DNA of 15,853 bases from Syntrophomonadaceae bacterium. Its GTDB lineage: Bacteria; Bacillota; Dethiobacteria; DTU022. Below are positions 13,549-15,853 of the stretch, in pieces. Positions within the stretch are counted from its first letter, which is position 1, and each line of letters opens with the position of its first letter. Both the position numbers and the translations under genes were made by a program. The notes below the pieces were generated by a model. It made no database searches, was not told the origin of the DNA, and was given only the letters and a program-made list of their open reading frames with translations. The stretch lies in contig SKZS01000163.1 in assembly GCA_007127255.1 (NCBI GenBank), positions 1 through 15,853 on the forward strand. Reading direction: 5' to 3'.

Positions 13549-15853
13549 AAAAATTAGAAGCAAAAGACCTCAGGAAGGTCTGCGAGTTACAGGATGTCAC
13601 ATTTGAAACAACGGCTGATGTGCCACCCCTGGAAGGAATGATCGGGCAGGAACGTGCGGTTAAGGCCACCGAGTTCGGGCTGCGTATAAAACGCCCCGGT
13701 TTTAACATCTTTATGACCGGATTAACCGGGACCGGCAAGTCCAGTTACGCCCAGTCGATCATAAAAAAAATGTCGGCAGATGATCCTGTTCCCGACGATT
13801 GGGTTTATGTCTATAATTTTGAGAGCCCGGGAGAACCGATTGCCCTGAATCTCCCTGCCGGTAAAGGCTATGATTTCTGCTTACATATTGAAGAACTTCT
13901 GGAAGACTTAAAGCAGAACATTCCCAAAGCTTTCGAAGGCGAAGAATATGAACGGCAGAAGGCAGAATACTTCAAGGAATTTCAGGATTCACGGGCGGAA
14001 TTGTTAGATGAACTTAATAAGGTTGCCCAGGAAAAGGGATTTGCGCTAAAACGAACCAGCTCCGGTTTTGTTACCATTCCTTTAAAGGATGGAGAACAGA
14101 TCAGTGAAGATGATTACGCTACCCTGGACCAGGAAACGAAAGACGAACTGGAGAAAAAGTCATCAGAAGTGCAGATCAAGGCCATGGAAATCATGCGCCG
14201 CATTCAAAAAGTCGAAAAAGAAATGAAAGAAAAGCTAAAAGACCTCGATCACCGCATAGGCCTTTCGGCTATCGGGCATTTATTCAATGAACTGCTGGAA
14301 GAATATGATCAATATCCAAAGGTAAAAAAATATCTTGAAGCTTACAGGGAAGACGTTTTATCTAACCTGGCTGACTTTCGAAGTGACGACGACGAACAGC
14401 AAAATCCGATGTTAATGCTTCAACAGCAGACTCAAAAGCAAAGTGAGAAGAGATACACGGTCAACCTGCTGGTCGATAATCGAGAAACCGAAGGGGCGCC
14501 AATGATTTATGAAACCAACCCCTCTTACTACAACCTGGTAGGGCGGGTCGAATATGAGAATCGATTTGGAACAATGGTAACAGATTTTTCGATGATTAAA
14601 CCAGGTTCCCTGCACAGGGCTAACGGCGGATACCTGATCCTCCAGGCCCGGGATGTTCTAACAAGTATCCAGTCCTGGGAAGTATTAAAAAGGGTGCTTA
14701 GAACCAACGAGATAAGAATTGAAAATATCAGCGAACATTTTGGCCTTGTCGCTATGTCTACCCTGCGTCCACAACCGATACCTCTTAATCTCAAGGTTGT
14801 TATTATTGGGATACCACTGCTGTATCAGCTTCTGTATCATTACGATGAAGACTTTCGCAAGTTGTTTAAAATAAAAGCGGATTTTGATACAGAAATGGAA
14901 CGTGAGGATAATAATATCAATAAAATGGCCAGTTTCATCGCTTTTCACTGCAGCGAACAGGGCTTGAGGCCTTTTGACCAGGCGGGAGTTGTTGAAATAG
15001 TAGGCTACAGTTCACGACTGGCAGAAAACCAGGAGAAATTAAGCACCCGTTTTAATGAAATTGTGGATCTTCTTTTCGAAGCTGATGCCTGGGCAGAGCT
15101 GGAGGGTGCAGAGACAGTCGGTAAAGAGCATGTGGAAAAAGCCCTGCACGAAATTGTCTATCGTTCCGATAAGTACGAACAGAAATTAATCGAAGCAATC
15201 AGGGAAGGAGAAATACTGCTTGATCTGGAAGGTGAAAAAATTGGACAGGTTAACGCTCTCTCGGTTATAGACCAGGGGGATTACCGTTTTGGGCGCCCTT
15301 CACGGATTACAGCTTCAACTTATCTCGGCCGCAAGGGAATTATCAATATTGAACGAGAGAGCGACCTCAGCGGTCGGATTCACAACAAGGGTGTATTGAT
15401 CTTAAGCGGCTATATTGGAATGCGTTATGGGTCGCTTGCGCCGCTTAACCTGACCGCCAGCCTCTGTTTTGAACAGTCGTACGGCGGTGTTGATGGGGAC
15501 AGCGCTTCGGCTGCCGAGTTATTCAGCCTTCTCTCGAGCCTGGCAGAAATACCGCTGCGCCAGGATTTAGCTGTGACGGGCTCAATTAATCAAAAAGGCG
15601 AGATTCAGCCTGTAGGCGGAGTGAACAGTAAAATAGAAGGATATTATATGGCCTGCAAATCACTTGGACTTAATGGGGACCAGGGCGTAATTATTCCGGA
15701 CCAGAACAGGAAAAATTTAATGCTTAAAAAAGAAATAGTTGAAGCAGTTGAAAAGGGAAAATTTAATATTTATGCTATAAAAACTGTTAAAGAAGGCCTC
15801 GAGCTATTGAGCGGTATGGAAATTGGGGAGATAACGGAGGAAGGGACATTCGA
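13545..15853 (+). CDS. Lon-like ATP-dependent AAA+ protease (3' truncated)
   Basis: An open frame of 769 codons runs without a stop to the window's end; the gene continues beyond it. It encodes a single-chain ATP-dependent protease of the Lon (S16) superfamily, of the type with an atypical N-terminal AAA domain (related to archaeal LonB and E. coli YcbZ), not classical LonA. Walker A is GLTGTGKS (59-66). A long charged helical insertion (roughly 115-270) probably forms coiled coils. The second half of the ATPase includes HRANGGYLIL (357-366). The protease domain has nucleophile S653 (DGDSASAAE) and K696 (VNSKIEG), 43 residues apart as in known Lon Ser-Lys dyads. The ATG at 13545 overlaps the nth stop, with AGGGGA (13531-13536) 8 bases ahead, so the two genes are co-transcribed. 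No hydrophobic anchor is evident. The substrates are unknown. Confidence 0.93.
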   Translation, partial: MKKLEAKDLRKVCELQDVTFETTADVPPLEGMIGQERAVKATEFGLRIKRPGFNIFMTGLTGTGKSSYAQSIIKKMSADDPVPDDWVYVYNFESPGEPIALNLPAGKGYDFCLHIEELLEDLKQNIPKAFEGEEYERQKAEYFKEFQDSRAELLDELNKVAQEKGFALKRTSSGFVTIPLKDGEQISEDDYATLDQETKDELEKKSSEVQIKAMEIMRRIQKVEKEMKEKLKDLDHRIGLSAIGHLFNELLEEYDQYPKVKKYLEAYREDVLSNLADFRSDDDEQQNPMLMLQQQTQKQSEKRYTVNLLVDNRETEGAPMIYETNPSYYNLVGRVEYENRFGTMVTDFSMIKPGSLHRANGGYLILQARDVLTSIQSWEVLKRVLRTNEIRIENISEHFGLVAMSTLRPQPIPLNLKVVIIGIPLLYQLLYHYDEDFRKLFKIKADFDTEMEREDNNINKMASFIAFHCSEQGLRPFDQAGVVEIVGYSSRLAENQEKLSTRFNEIVDLLFEADAWAELEGAETVGKEHVEKALHEIVYRSDKYEQKLIEAIREGEILLDLEGEKIGQVNALSVIDQGDYRFGRPSRITASTYLGRKGIINIERESDLSGRIHNKGVLILSGYIGMRYGSLAPLNLTASLCFEQSYGGVDGDSASAAELFSLLSSLAEIPLRQDLAVTGSINQKGEIQPVGGVNSKIEGYYMACKSLGLNGDQGVIIPDQNRKNLMLKKEIVEAVEKGKFNIYAIKTVKEGLELLSGMEIGEITEEGTF

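Noticed and set aside
1..15853. Search for mobile elements, tRNA genes, CRISPR repeats or defence genes
   Set aside because: No transposase motifs, terminal repeats, regularly spaced repeats or tRNA-like cloverleaf sequences were seen; all long frames belong to recognised metabolic or housekeeping families.

Overview
The window comes from an anaerobic, Gram-positive-type bacterium, most likely a Clostridia-like member of the Bacillota. The evidence is indirect: strong AGGAGG-type ribosome binding sites, several TTG starts, a ferredoxin-linked 2-oxoacid oxidoreductase, an oxygen-sensitive class I fumarase split into two subunits, and a sigma-54 activator placed directly before an amino-acid catabolic operon. 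No species can be named from the sequence. All twelve recognisable genes lie on the + strand and are tightly packed. I see no tRNA, rRNA, CRISPR array, transposase or prophage gene.

Region A (1-6110) is an amino-acid oxidation unit. It opens with the 3' part of a sigma-54-dependent (bEBP) activator. A near-consensus -24/-12 promoter at 759-774 follows, then a leucine-dehydrogenase-type enzyme and a four-gene 2-oxoacid:ferredoxin oxidoreductase in the order gamma, delta, alpha, beta. The delta gene is unusual: a GltD/NfnB-like FAD/NAD(P) module lies between a PorD-like N-terminal segment and the C-terminal ferredoxin clusters. The inferred chain is branched-chain amino acid to 2-oxoacid (NADH) to acyl-CoA (reduced ferredoxin), with a built-in route between ferredoxin and NAD(P)H.

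Region B (6111-12771) is a C4-dicarboxylate unit: fumarase alpha and beta, malic enzyme, a small iron-sulfur subunit and a fumarate reductase/succinate dehydrogenase flavoprotein. It ends with a CaiB/BaiF-family protein whose active-site residues look like alpha-methylacyl-CoA racemase. Together the enzymes link succinate, fumarate, malate and pyruvate. No membrane anchor for the flavoprotein is encoded here. The spacer between regions A and B (6111-6294) holds two perfect palindromes and a possible promoter.

Region C (12772-15853) is unrelated housekeeping: endonuclease III (nth), with a promoter placed so that the mRNA would be leaderless, overlapping by 4 nt a large Lon-like AAA+ protease that runs off the window.

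No wholly new system is evident. The points most worth following are the delta-GltD architecture, the anchorless fumarate reductase, the sigma-54 control, and the symmetric elements in the spacers.
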